Of a stretch of DNA of 7,052 bases, positions 1 through 6,478 are shown one piece after another. The notes below the pieces were generated by a model, which did not search any database, was not told where the DNA came from, and saw only the letters and a list, made by a program, of their open reading frames with translations. The DNA comes from a bacterium. Lineage in GTDB: Bacteria > Ratteibacteria > UBA8468 > B48-G9 > JAFGKM01. The first letter of the stretch is position 1, and each line of letters starts with the position of its first letter. The stretch covers positions 1 to 7,052 of the forward strand of contig JAGGVW010000238.1 in the NCBI GenBank assembly GCA_021157805.1, in the 5' to 3' direction. The position numbers and the translations under genes were made by a program.

Positions 1-469
1 CCCTATTCCTGAACCACTTCTTACTGAAACACCGAAAATACCAGGAACAGATGGGAGAAAAATGAGCAAATCATATGGAAATTGTATATACCTTAAGGAT
101 GAAGAAGAAGTAATAAAAGAAAAGGTAAGTAAAATGTTTACAGACCCGAAAAGAATATACAAAAAAGACCCGGGACATCCTGAAACCTGTCCTGTTTTTG
201 CATATCACTCAATATTTAATAAAAAAAGAGTAGGGGAGATTGAAAAAGAATGTAAAAATGCAAAGATAGGATGCACTGAATGTAAAAAAGAACTTGGAGA
301 GGTTCTTTCACTTTTTCTAAAACCTTTGAGAGAAAAAAGAAAAGAACTGGAAAAAGATAATGAAAATCTCTGGAAAATATTGAAAAAAGGAAGCGAAAAA
401 GCAAAAGAGGTGGCTGAGAAAACAATGGATGAAGTAAAAACAAAAACGGGGTTGAAATATGGAAAATAA
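1..469 (+). CDS. trpS: Tryptophanyl-tRNA synthetase, C-terminal part (5' end outside window)
   Basis: Charges tRNA-Trp with tryptophan in the cytoplasm (class I aminoacyl-tRNA synthetase). Codons are open from base 2 without a start, so the gene enters from the left; about 155 codons are visible of a usual 320-340. The visible part begins just before the class I KMSKS loop (GRKMSKSYGN, bases 50-82), preceded by PEPLLTETPKIPGTDG, typical of bacterial TrpRS. The ATG at 62 is the Met of KMSKS, not a start. Downstream is the helical anticodon-binding region with HPETCPVF and IGCTECKKEL. Four cysteines, encoded at bases 188, 251, 272 and 281, are spaced C-x20-C-x6-C-x2-C, close to the C-x22-C-x6-C-x2-C that binds a [4Fe-4S] cluster in Thermotoga maritima TrpRS. 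The 3' end overlaps hisC by 11 bp, so the two are probably co-transcribed. The assignment is secure; the Fe-S cluster is inference. Confidence 0.95.
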   Translation, partial: PIPEPLLTETPKIPGTDGRKMSKSYGNCIYLKDEEEVIKEKVSKMFTDPKRIYKKDPGHPETCPVFAYHSIFNKKRVGEIEKECKNAKIGCTECKKELGEVLSLFLKPLREKRKELEKDNENLWKILKKGSEKAKEVAEKTMDEVKTKTGLKYGK

Positions 470-1568
470 AATAGAAAAACTTGTTAGAGAAGGGATACGA
501 GAAATTTCTCCTTATAAACCAGGAAAACCTATTGAAGATTTACAGAGAGAATATGGACTTGAAAAGATTATAAAACTTGCATCAAATGAAAACCCTTTTG
601 GGGCTTCTCCAGAAGCAATAGAAGCAATAAAAAATACTGCTGAAACAGTCGGAAGGTATCCTGATGGAGCAGGGTATTACCTGAAAAATAAAATTTCCCA
701 GTTTATATCTGTTCCTCCAGAAGAAATCATTCTTGGAAGTGGTTCAAGTGAAATACTATCAATGACGCTTGAAACATTTGTAAAAGAAGGTGAAGAAGTT
801 ATTTATCCTCATCCATCTTTTCTTATATATAAGATTCTTATTTTGAAAATTGGAGCAAAAAGAGTGGAGGTTCCATTAAATGATGACTTTTCTTATGATT
901 TGAATAAATTCCTTGATAGTATTACAGATAAAACAAAAGCAATAATACTCTGCAACCCAAATAATCCAACAGGCACAATAATAAGGAAAAAACAATTAAG
1001 TGATTTTCTCAAAAATGTCCCTGAACACATAATAATTATTTCAGATGAAGCATATTTTGAGTATGTTGAATCAGATGATTTTGGTTCTGCTTTTCCATAC
1101 TACAAAGATAAAAATATTGTCATTGCAAGAACATTTTCAAAGATTTATGGTCTTGCTGGTTTAAGAATTGGTTATGGTATTGGAAGGAAGGAAATTTTGA
1201 GTTATCTTGAAAGAATAAGACCTCCATTTAATACAACTTCTATTGCTCAGAACGCAGTAATTGCAGCAATTGAAGACCAAAAACATGTGAAAAATTCAAG
1301 GGAGAAAAATATTGAAGGAAAATATTTCCTTTACAGGGAATTTGAAAATTCAGGAATTGAATATGTCCCTTCTGAAACAAATTTTATTCTTTTTAGAGTA
1401 AAGAAAAATGGTATCAAAATAGTAAAAGAACTTGAAAAGAGAGGAATAATTGTAAGATCTATGACTGCCTTTGGACTTGGAGAAAATTATATAAGAGTGA
1501 CTATCGGAAAAGAAGAAGAAAATAAAATATTTGTTGAAACTCTTAAAGAAATTTTAAAAGAGATGTAA
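459..1568 (+). CDS. hisC: Histidinol-phosphate aminotransferase
   Basis: PLP-dependent class I/II aminotransferase that converts imidazole acetol phosphate plus glutamate to histidinol phosphate in histidine synthesis. It has 369 residues, normal for the family (350-370). Visible landmarks in order: LASNENPFG near residues 40-48 (substrate loop), RYPDG near 66-70, GSGSSE near 93-98 (cofactor phosphate region), CNPNNPTG at 165-172, SDEAYFEY at 195-202 with Asp196 for the PLP ring nitrogen, TFSKIYGLAGLRIGYG at 225-240 with Lys228 as the PLP Schiff-base lysine and Arg236 for phosphate, then SETNFILF and a C-terminal RVTIG segment. All expected residues are present, so the enzyme looks active. 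The start overlaps trpS by 11 bp; only a weak purine-rich stretch (CGGGGTTGA) precedes it, which suggests translational coupling. No other his gene is visible. Related aminotransferases (aromatic or AspC-like) are an alternative, but length and motifs fit HisC best. Confidence 0.9.
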   Translation: MENKIEKLVREGIREISPYKPGKPIEDLQREYGLEKIIKLASNENPFGASPEAIEAIKNTAETVGRYPDGAGYYLKNKISQFISVPPEEIILGSGSSEILSMTLETFVKEGEEVIYPHPSFLIYKILILKIGAKRVEVPLNDDFSYDLNKFLDSITDKTKAIILCNPNNPTGTIIRKKQLSDFLKNVPEHIIIISDEAYFEYVESDDFGSAFPYYKDKNIVIARTFSKIYGLAGLRIGYGIGRKEILSYLERIRPPFNTTSIAQNAVIAAIEDQKHVKNSREKNIEGKYFLYREFENSGIEYVPSETNFILFRVKKNGIKIVKELEKRGIIVRSMTAFGLGENYIRVTIGKEEENKIFVETLKEILKEM

Positions 1569-1602
1569 AAATGAATTGTAATCTGAATAAAATTTATTTT
1601 AA

Positions 1603-1610
1603 AGGGGAGG
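1603..1610 (+). promoter_or_regulatory. Ribosome binding site of pdxJ
   Basis: AGGGGAGG lies 7 nt before the ATG at 1618 in the 49-bp gap between hisC and pdxJ. It is much stronger than the sites before hisC or the DUF4013 gene, which overlap their upstream genes. It fixes the pdxJ start and suggests that pdxJ is translated independently of hisC. Confidence 0.8.
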
Positions 1611-1617
1611 ATAAAAA

Positions 1618-2349
1618 ATGATTAAACTTGGAGTGAATATTGACCATATTGCAACTTTAAGACAGGCAAGAAAAGGGAATTTTCCTGACCCTGTTTATGC
1701 TGCAGTCATATGTGAACTTGCTGGCTGTGATTCAATTGTTTGTCATCTAAGAGAGGATAGAAGACATATTCAGGAAAGGGATCTAAGAGTTCTGAAAGAG
1801 GTAGTAAAAACAAAACTTAATCTTGAAATGGCTTTATCTGATGAAATAATAAAAATTGCTCTTGATGTGAAACCAGACCAGGTTACTCTTGTTCCTGAAA
1901 GAAGAGAAGAATTAACAACAGAAGGTGGCCTTGATGTATCTGGAAACTTTGAAAAAATAAAAAGGGCAACTGAAGATTTTAAAAATGCAGGTATTAAAGT
2001 AAGTTTATTCATAGAACCAGATTTCAATCAGATAGAAAAATCAAAGGAAACAGGTGCTGATTTTATTGAAATTCATACAGGAAAATATGCAGATGCAAAA
2101 ACAGAGGAGGAAATATATCACCAACTGGACAGAATAATAAAAGGAACTGAATTTGCAATGTCAACTGGTTTGAGAGTTAACGCAGGACATGGTCTTGATT
2201 ATAAAAATGTTATCCCAATATGCAAAATAAAAGGGATTGAAGAATTAAATATTGGATATAGTATAATTTGTATGTCAGTTTTTACTGGTCTTGAAAATGC
2301 TGTGAAAGAGATGATAAAAATCATAAGAGAGAATGAAGAAAAAGATTAA
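1618..2349 (+). CDS. pdxJ: Pyridoxine 5'-phosphate synthase
   Basis: Condenses 1-deoxy-D-xylulose 5-phosphate with 3-amino-2-oxopropyl phosphate to pyridoxine 5'-phosphate, the last ring-forming step of DXP-dependent vitamin B6 synthesis, in the cytoplasm. It has 243 residues, the same length as the E. coli enzyme, in a TIM-barrel fold. Landmarks: GVNIDHIATLRQAR (residues 5-18), CHLREDRRHIQ (42-52), LNLEMAL (67-73), FIEIHTGKYA (149-158) and RVNAGHGLDY (186-195). His43, Glu70 and His191 correspond, with a constant shift of two, to E. coli His45, Glu72 and His193, the catalytic residues, so it should be active. Its presence implies the DXP-dependent B6 route rather than PdxS/PdxT. It follows hisC, a PLP enzyme, and its last 17 bp overlap the DUF4013 gene. 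Confidence 0.96.
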   Translation: MIKLGVNIDHIATLRQARKGNFPDPVYAAVICELAGCDSIVCHLREDRRHIQERDLRVLKEVVKTKLNLEMALSDEIIKIALDVKPDQVTLVPERREELTTEGGLDVSGNFEKIKRATEDFKNAGIKVSLFIEPDFNQIEKSKETGADFIEIHTGKYADAKTEEEIYHQLDRIIKGTEFAMSTGLRVNAGHGLDYKNVIPICKIKGIEELNIGYSIICMSVFTGLENAVKEMIKIIRENEEKD

Positions 2350-3001
2350 GGAATGTTTTAAGGAAGCAGTTAAAAGTAAAGAAGACCTTTTAAATCTGAT
2401 AATAGGGGGGATTTTAACATTTTTTCCTGTTGCAAATCTTATAGCCCTGGGTTATTTAACTGAAAAATTGAGAAAAAATTTAGAAAATGAACCAAAAACT
2501 GTTAAATGGGAAAATTTTGGTTATCTTTTGAAACTTGGATGGAAAACTTTTATTTTAATATTTGGATACTTTTTTATTTCAATTTTTTTCGTCTTTTTAG
2601 GGGATATCTTTATATTTTCCCTTTCTGAAGGTAAATTCCTGTCTATTTTTTTCTTTAGAGGCCTTGTTTTAATAAATATAGGCACAATCGTCTTCTTAAT
2701 AGCACTTTTTTTTCTTCCTTTTTCCATTCCTATATTTCTTGAGACAAATTCCCTGAAAAAAGGGTTTGACCTGAAAGAGATACTTGGGAGAGTCCTCCTG
2801 AAATTAAATGATTACCTTGTTATATACCTTACAATTCTCGGGATACTTGTTTTCTCTTTCGCAATTACATTTCTTTTTCTCAACTGGATAACAGGACTTT
2901 TATTAAGTGGATTTTTATATTTCTATGTTGGGCTTATAATAGTAAATATAATTTCAAAATTTTTCCCCAGAAAATACTTTAAGGTTCAACTTCCTTTTTA
3001 A
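2333..3001 (+). CDS. DUF4013-like integral membrane protein
   Basis: A 222-residue polytopic membrane protein of unknown function. After a short charged N-terminus there are hydrophobic stretches at about residues 21-42, 69-96, 105-136 and 160-208; the longer ones may each cross the membrane twice, giving perhaps five to seven segments. The N-terminal half matches what I recall of the DUF4013 pattern: a hydrophobic hairpin, then GYLTEKLRKNL, then a soluble linker with a Trp and an aromatic-Gly motif (VKWENFGYLLKLGW, residues 57-70) before the next membrane segment. No catalytic or metal-binding motif is seen. The ATG at 2333 lies within pdxJ (17-bp overlap), with a weak AAGAGAG before it, so translation is probably coupled to pdxJ. 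It is the last gene of the + strand run. The family assignment is from memory and moderate; the membrane prediction is strong. Confidence 0.72.
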   Translation: MKKKIKECFKEAVKSKEDLLNLIIGGILTFFPVANLIALGYLTEKLRKNLENEPKTVKWENFGYLLKLGWKTFILIFGYFFISIFFVFLGDIFIFSLSEGKFLSIFFFRGLVLINIGTIVFLIALFFLPFSIPIFLETNSLKKGFDLKEILGRVLLKLNDYLVIYLTILGILVFSFAITFLFLNWITGLLLSGFLYFYVGLIIVNIISKFFPRKYFKVQLPF

Positions 3002-3291
3002 TTTTTTTTATGGAAGAAGCATAATATAGAGCACCAGGAGACCAGACACCAGGGCACCAGAGCACCAGACATCAACAAAAAGTAAATAAAGCACCTATTT
3101 TCATATATATCTTTTTTATTTTCAAAAGGATACAAAAAAACCGTCGGATAAGAGATATTATGTTAACTTCCTTAATAATTATTCCTGTGCTTATGACCTG
3201 AAAAAAAATGTTTTTCAACAGAATTTAAAAAATTTTTTTTATTAAAAATTTTTCTTAAATATAATTATTTATATCTTTCAAAATTAAAAAG
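3002..3291. other. Convergent intergenic region
   Basis: This 290-bp gap separates the ends of the DUF4013 gene (+) and tatC (-). It begins with eight T (3002-3009), then carries the ACCAG repeat at 3033-3068; the rest is low-complexity A/T. A weak TGAAAAA / TTTTTCA hairpin (3199-3217) and A/T-only self-complementary runs near 3225-3255 are present. No convincing GC-stemmed intrinsic terminator, RNA gene or start codon with a good ribosome site was seen. One would expect transcription from both sides to end here. Confidence 0.6.
3029..3074. repeat. Short ACCAG tandem repeat
   Basis: Five ACCAG cores start at 3033, 3041, 3048, 3056 and 3064, at steps of 8, 7, 8 and 8 bp, with variable GAGC, GAG, AC or GGC links; a decayed sixth unit (ACATCA) follows. 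The block is far richer in G and C than its A/T surroundings and all cores are in the same direction. The unit is too short and the spacing too tight for CRISPR. Confidence 0.75.
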
Positions 3292-4020
3292 TTATGTTTC
3301 AAAAATTTTTACAAAAATTATTGAAATTTCATACAAAAAAATTAATGGGATTGCTACGAAAAGTTGTGTAATCATATCTGTTGTTGGCGTAATTATTGCA
3401 GAAAGGATAAAAGCACCAACAATAGCATATTTTCTTTTCTTCCTTAAAAAAGAACTTTTTACAAGCCCAATCCCTGCAAAACCACCAAGAAAAACCGGTA
3501 AATTGAATATCAACCCCAGTAAAATCATAAACATAAGTAAAAAATTTAAGTAATATCCTATTGTAACAAAAGGAACAATAACACCTTTACCAAATGAAAA
3601 AAGCACTTTAAGTCCAAGAGGCACAATGATATAGAATGTAAAAGACATACCTGAAAAAAATAAAAAAGGGAAAAAGGAAGCAATAAGTTTAACCATCTTT
3701 TTTTCTTTTTTTGTAAGTGCTGGTAATACAAAGAGATATGTCTGAATAATAAGATATGGAAGAGTTATAATTCCTCCTGTAAAAATGCATATTTTAAGGA
3801 CTGAAAAGAATGGTTCAAGAGGTCTTGTAAAAATCACATTCTTCTGATATTTTTTCAATGGAATGATTAAAAACTCAAGAATTTCTTTTGAAAAAAAGTA
3901 AGAAATAAGTGAGGTAATAGTCCAGAAAATTATGACAAAAATAATCCTTTTTCTTAATTCTTCAAGGTGTTCAATGAATGAGTAATCATTCTGATTTTTT
4001 TTCTTCTTCATCTTCTTCAA
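3292..4020 (-). CDS. tatC: Sec-independent protein translocase subunit TatC
   Basis: Six-span inner-membrane core of the twin-arginine translocase; it recognises the RR signal of folded substrates and nucleates TatA assembly. At 242 residues it is of normal length. Visible signatures: [11 protein letters not shown] (15-25, the N-terminal cytoplasmic signal-binding motif), TRPLEPFF (65-72), [13 protein letters not shown] (96-108, with Glu106 in the position of the conserved signal-binding Glu), and [11 protein letters not shown] (210-220, with Asp215 as the conserved Asp), then a last hydrophobic span. The start at 4020 is TTG; an ATG three codons in (4011) is equally possible and does not touch conserved sequence. 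It overlaps tatA by 35 bp (26 bp with the ATG), so it is translationally coupled. It is last in the operon that also encodes two predicted Tat substrates. Identification is secure; the exact start is not. Confidence 0.95.
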   Translation of the reverse strand: MKKMKKKKNQNDYSFIEHLEELRKRIIFVIIFWTITSLISYFFSKEILEFLIIPLKKYQKNVIFTRPLEPFFSVLKICIFTGGIITLPYLIIQTYLFVLPALTKKEKKMVKLIASFFPFLFFSGMSFTFYIIVPLGLKVLFSFGKGVIVPFVTIGYYLNFLLMFMILLGLIFNLPVFLGGFAGIGLVKSSFLRKKRKYAIVGAFILSAIITPTTDMITQLFVAIPLIFLYEISIIFVKIFET

Positions 4021-4168
4021 TTTCTTTCTTCGTTTCTTTCAACCCCTTTTTGAATTCTCCAAGTGCTTTTCCAATTGCTCTCCCTATTTCTGGTAACCTT
4101 CTGGCACCGAATAGGATAAGAATAATCAGAAGTATAAGGATAAGTTCACCTGCTCCTATATTAAACAT
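3986..4168 (-). CDS. tatA: Sec-independent protein translocase subunit TatA
   Basis: Small pore-forming subunit of the twin-arginine translocase. It has 60 residues: one N-terminal membrane span (about residues 4-20, [15 protein letters not shown]), the conserved [14 protein letters not shown] hinge and amphipathic helix (about 19-45), and a short acidic, highly charged tail. The Phe-Gly hinge and LPEIGR motif are family hallmarks. A Glu at residue 8 occupies the membrane-entry position that is polar in TatA and TatB. No second TatA/TatB-like gene lies nearby, so this may be a TatA that does both jobs, as in minimal TatAC systems. The ATG is preceded by a strong AAGGAGGG and overlaps the stop of the ferredoxin gene by 8 bp (ATGTTTAA); the 3' end overlaps tatC. 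Confidence 0.94.
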   Translation of the reverse strand: MFNIGAGELILILLIILILFGARRLPEIGRAIGKALGEFKKGLKETKKEIEEDEEEKKSE

Positions 4169-4781
4169 TCTTCCCTCCTTCTGTTTTCAAATTTCTTTTC
4201 AACTCAAATCTTTTTTCTCCATTAACAAAAACTCTTATTGCTGCTTCTCCCATAACAGGGCAATTTTCCTCACATATTCCACAACCGACACATTTAGAAG
4301 AACTTACAACTGGCCTTCCTTTGAAATCAACATAAATTGCTCCAGCAGGACAAAACTCAAGACAGACAAGACAATCTTTGTTGTATTTCCAGACAAGACA
4401 TCTTTTTCTATTTATTTTAGCAGTTCCCATTTTAACTTCATCTTCCTTTACTCTCTGTATAGCCCCACTTGGACACACCATTCCACAGGACATACATCTT
4501 ATACACCCCGCTTTTCTTGGCAAAACTTTAGGAGTTCCCCATTCTACCAAACCTTCTGATAATGAAACACTTACAAGACATTTTGTAGGGCATACCTTTA
4601 TACATTCACTGCACCTTACACATTGATAAACAAAATCGTCCTCAACTATTGCCCCTGGTGGTCTTATAAAACCATCTTTCCTTCCCTCTGCTCTTCTTCT
4701 ATGTTTGTATTTCCCGCCTGTAAGGACGAAGAGTAAGGATAAAAGAGAAAACTTTATAAAATCCCTTCTATTTACTTTCAT
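4161..4781 (-). CDS. NapG/MauM-like periplasmic ferredoxin with four [4Fe-4S] sites and Tat signal
   Basis: Predicted exported electron carrier of 206 residues. The N-terminus [20 protein letters not shown] carries a twin-arginine motif (NRRDFIK) and a hydrophobic stretch (about 11-22), so it should be folded with its clusters and exported by Tat; no clear AxA cleavage site is seen, so it may stay anchored. Cysteine sets: 54-57-60-64 ([12 protein letters not shown]), 93-96-99-103 ([12 protein letters not shown]), 128-137-140-144 (irregular, C-x8-C-x2-C-x3-CP) and 164-167-170-174 ([12 protein letters not shown]). That gives sixteen ligands for four clusters, plus an extra Cys68. The irregular third set is as I recall for NapG/MauM-type proteins. 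In Nap systems NapG works with NapH to pass quinol electrons to the reductase; no nitrate reductase gene is visible here, so the acceptor is unknown. It overlaps the NapH-like gene by 14 bp and tatA by 8 bp. Confidence 0.88.
   Translation of the reverse strand: MKVNRRDFIKFSLLSLLFVLTGGKYKHRRRAEGRKDGFIRPPGAIVEDDFVYQCVRCSECIKVCPTKCLVSVSLSEGLVEWGTPKVLPRKAGCIRCMSCGMVCPSGAIQRVKEDEVKMGTAKINRKRCLVWKYNKDCLVCLEFCPAGAIYVDFKGRPVVSSSKCVGCGICEENCPVMGEAAIRVFVNGEKRFELKRNLKTEGGKNV
4173..4180 (-). promoter_or_regulatory. Ribosome binding site of tatA
   Basis: On the - strand AAGGAGGG lies 4 nt before the ATG ending at 4168, inside the 3' end of the ferredoxin gene. It is the strongest such site in the five-gene operon, in keeping with TatA usually being made in excess over TatC. 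Confidence 0.75.
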
Positions 4782-5421
4782 TTTTTATTCTTCTCATCTT
4801 ATTTTTTATAAAATACCTCAATTTATTCCCGATAAGAAAATTTAATGCTCCAAGAGGACATATGTTATTACACCACATCCTCGGAACAAAAATACTTATT
4901 ATCAATATTGTCAGAAAAGAAAAAAGCCACCATTTCTTTAAAACAACTGCTCTGGTAAGTATAACATAAGGGTCTGATATCCATAAAATATGAGGAATTT
5001 TAAAAAATAATGTTAAAAAAGCAGTCAGAATAAATCCTCCAAGAATAAAAAACCTCAATTTTCTTAAATAAAGAGGAATTTTTAAATGAATTTTCCACTT
5101 TTTCCTTGAAACTAAAATATTTGAATAATCAATAATTCCACCAAAAGGACAAATCCAGAAACAAAAAAAATTCCCGGATAATAATATTAAAAATAGAAGA
5201 ATGAATGCTGGAATGAAAAACTTTGAAATATAAAGTGAGGAAATTCCTGTAAAAATCGCAAGTAAACTGTCAAATCTGAAAAATAAACTAAAAGATAATT
5301 TTTCATTCACTGGAAAATCAAGGGATGAAAGACGATAGAAAAATAAAGATATAAAAATTAACTGACTTGTTCTTCGGAAAATAAGTTTTATTTTATTCTT
5401 TTTACTTTTCCCATTAAACAT
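4768..5421 (-). CDS. NapH-like membrane Fe-S/electron-transfer protein, short form
   Basis: Integral membrane protein of 217 residues with hydrophobic stretches at about 14-30, 48-64, 66-86, 122-140 and 165-181. It carries the paired motifs of the NapH/CcoG family: GNFFCFWICPFG (residues 83-94, Cys87 and Cys91) and RMWCNNICPLGA (181-192, Cys184 and Cys188). Family members usually continue into a C-terminal domain with CxxCxxCxxxCP ferredoxin sites and run to about 280-300 residues or more; this one stops about 25 residues after the second motif in a basic tail ([12 protein letters not shown]). It has no ferredoxin cysteines. The stop is clean and the next gene starts inside it, so it does not look like a frameshift. 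The adjacent four-cluster ferredoxin may supply the missing electron relay. Likely role: quinol-linked electron transfer across the membrane (inference). Its start overlaps the DUF362 gene by 8 bp. Confidence 0.82.
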   Translation of the reverse strand: MFNGKSKKNKIKLIFRRTSQLIFISLFFYRLSSLDFPVNEKLSFSLFFRFDSLLAIFTGISSLYISKFFIPAFILLFLILLSGNFFCFWICPFGGIIDYSNILVSRKKWKIHLKIPLYLRKLRFFILGGFILTAFLTLFFKIPHILWISDPYVILTRAVVLKKWWLFSFLTILIISIFVPRMWCNNICPLGALNFLIGNKLRYFIKNKMRRIKNESK

Positions 5422-6304
5422 ACTTTATTCTTACCCTATTAAGGTCATACTCACCAAGCCCAAGTTGCTTCCCAATTATAAGATGAGGGACATTTTCTGG
5501 ATTTAATCCGAGAAGTTTTGCTCCAAAAGAATCAAGAGCAACCATATCAGTTCCAGCAACCACAATTCCTGTATTTTTCACCTTCCCTGGTCCCTGAGGA
5601 CCTCTTGTAAGTAGAATTCTGGTTGCATCAACAACTGTTAAAGTGGGCTTTATAAAATATGAAATTTCAGCAATACATCTGTTCAAATCAGTTCTATGAA
5701 AATACCCCCTATCTTTCACCACACCCATAAGATTTTTCATTGAAATTGTAATTTTAGCCCTTGAACCGTGAACCTTAACTACAGGAACATCTATAACTAC
5801 ATCAGCATCAAGAACTTCTTCAAGAACTTCTGCCTGCTTCAAAACTTTTGTTCCGGAAATTGAAACTTTTCTGTATCTCGTTGGTGGTCTCATAATCCCC
5901 CCTGCTCTTTCAACTGCTTCAGCAATTCCGGAAATTTTATAAGTAACTTTCCAGGGATTACAGGTATGGTCAATCACCACCACTTCGGAAGCCCCTGCCC
6001 TTTTACATAATTTTACAAGCGCACTGACAACATAAGGATTAGTATTTGCTGCCTGCTCTGGCTTTCTATTCCATGCAATATTTGGCTTTATAACAACTTT
6101 GCTACCCCTTTTTACAAATTTTTCTATCCCACCTGCCGCTTTTACTGCTTTGTAAGTAGTATTTTCTGGATTATTACCTTTTGCAACATAAATTTTTGAA
6201 GTTCTCGTTTCTCCTTCAGCACTTTTTTCAATCCTTAAATACTTTGAAAGTCCCAGCCCTGCGATTGCTATAAAAACTCTCTTTAAAAATTCCCTCCTCT
6301 TCAT
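5414..6304 (-). CDS. DUF362 protein with Tat signal peptide
   Basis: A 296-residue protein of the uncharacterised DUF362 family. The N-terminus KRREFLKRVFIAIAGLGLS is a good twin-arginine signal (RREFLK, then a moderately hydrophobic stretch), followed by SAEGE near residues 28-32 as a possible cleavage region. Family landmarks: VVIKPNIAWN (about 70-79), NTNPYVVSALVKL, GASEVVVIDHT, PVVKVHGSRAK, ISMKNLMGVVKDRG and, near the C-terminus, VVDATRILLTRGPQGPGK and GTDMVALDSFGAKLLG. It has three scattered cysteines but no CxxC or ferredoxin site, so it probably does not hold a standard Fe-S cluster, unlike some relatives with an added ferredoxin domain. The ATG at 6304 has AGGGAGT 4 nt upstream. It is first in the operon and the next gene overlaps it by 8 bp. 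The biochemical function is unknown; context suggests a periplasmic partner of the NapH/NapG-like pair. Confidence 0.88.
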   Translation of the reverse strand: MKRREFLKRVFIAIAGLGLSKYLRIEKSAEGETRTSKIYVAKGNNPENTTYKAVKAAGGIEKFVKRGSKVVIKPNIAWNRKPEQAANTNPYVVSALVKLCKRAGASEVVVIDHTCNPWKVTYKISGIAEAVERAGGIMRPPTRYRKVSISGTKVLKQAEVLEEVLDADVVIDVPVVKVHGSRAKITISMKNLMGVVKDRGYFHRTDLNRCIAEISYFIKPTLTVVDATRILLTRGPQGPGKVKNTGIVVAGTDMVALDSFGAKLLGLNPENVPHLIIGKQLGLGEYDLNRVRIKYV

Positions 6305-6308
6305 TTCA

Positions 6309-6315
6309 ACTCCCT
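6309..6315 (-). promoter_or_regulatory. Ribosome binding site of the DUF362 gene
   Basis: AGGGAGT on the - strand, 4 nt before the ATG at 6304. It supports this start, which gives a complete twin-arginine signal peptide. Confidence 0.65.
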
Positions 6316-6345
6316 ATCTCTATCATTTTCAATAACTTACAATAT

Positions 6346-6372
6346 ATCATTTAAAGTAATTTCTTAAATGAT
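6346..6372. promoter_or_regulatory. Operator-like inverted repeat upstream of the DUF362 operon
   Basis: ATCATTTAA, 9 nt, TTAAATGAT: a perfect 9-bp inverted repeat ending 41 bp before the DUF362 start codon. The size and spacing suit a dimeric regulator; it could also form a weak A/U-rich leader hairpin. It does not match the Fur or FNR consensus as I know them. In such AT-rich DNA a chance origin is possible. Confidence 0.35.
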
Positions 6373-6478
6373 TTTTCTGTTTTAGTATTTTATCACAAAA
6401 ATTTTAAAAAGAGAACAGAACATTTTTTACCTTATAAAAGAAAATTTTATATTTTAAAATTATCCCGCTCCCCCTATG

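Noticed and set aside
216..443. - strand open frame opposite trpS
   Set aside because: Leu/Phe-rich antisense shadow of the Lys/Glu-rich TrpRS C-terminus.
1770..2027. - strand open frame opposite pdxJ
   Set aside because: Antisense to a fully conserved PdxJ; no domain recognised.
2521..2727. - strand open frame opposite the DUF4013 gene
   Set aside because: Lys/Ile-rich antisense of membrane-segment codons.
3029..3074. ACCAG repeat as a CRISPR array
   Set aside because: The repeat unit is only 5 bp with 2-3 bp links; there are no spacers and no cas genes.
3199..3217. TGAAAAA/TTTTTCA hairpin as a terminator for tatC or the DUF4013 gene
   Set aside because: The stem is almost wholly A/T and this kind of structure is common by chance in the surrounding sequence.
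3978..4559. 193-codon + strand open frame opposite tatA and the ferredoxin gene
   Set aside because: It is antisense to well-supported tatA and Fe-S genes, is rich in Ser and Phe as expected for a shadow frame, and shows no recognisable domain.
4161..5421. Nitrate reductase (nap) or methylamine dehydrogenase (mau) locus
   Set aside because: Only the NapG/MauM-like and NapH-like electron-transfer proteins are present; no catalytic subunit is in the window, so pathway-specific gene symbols were not assigned.
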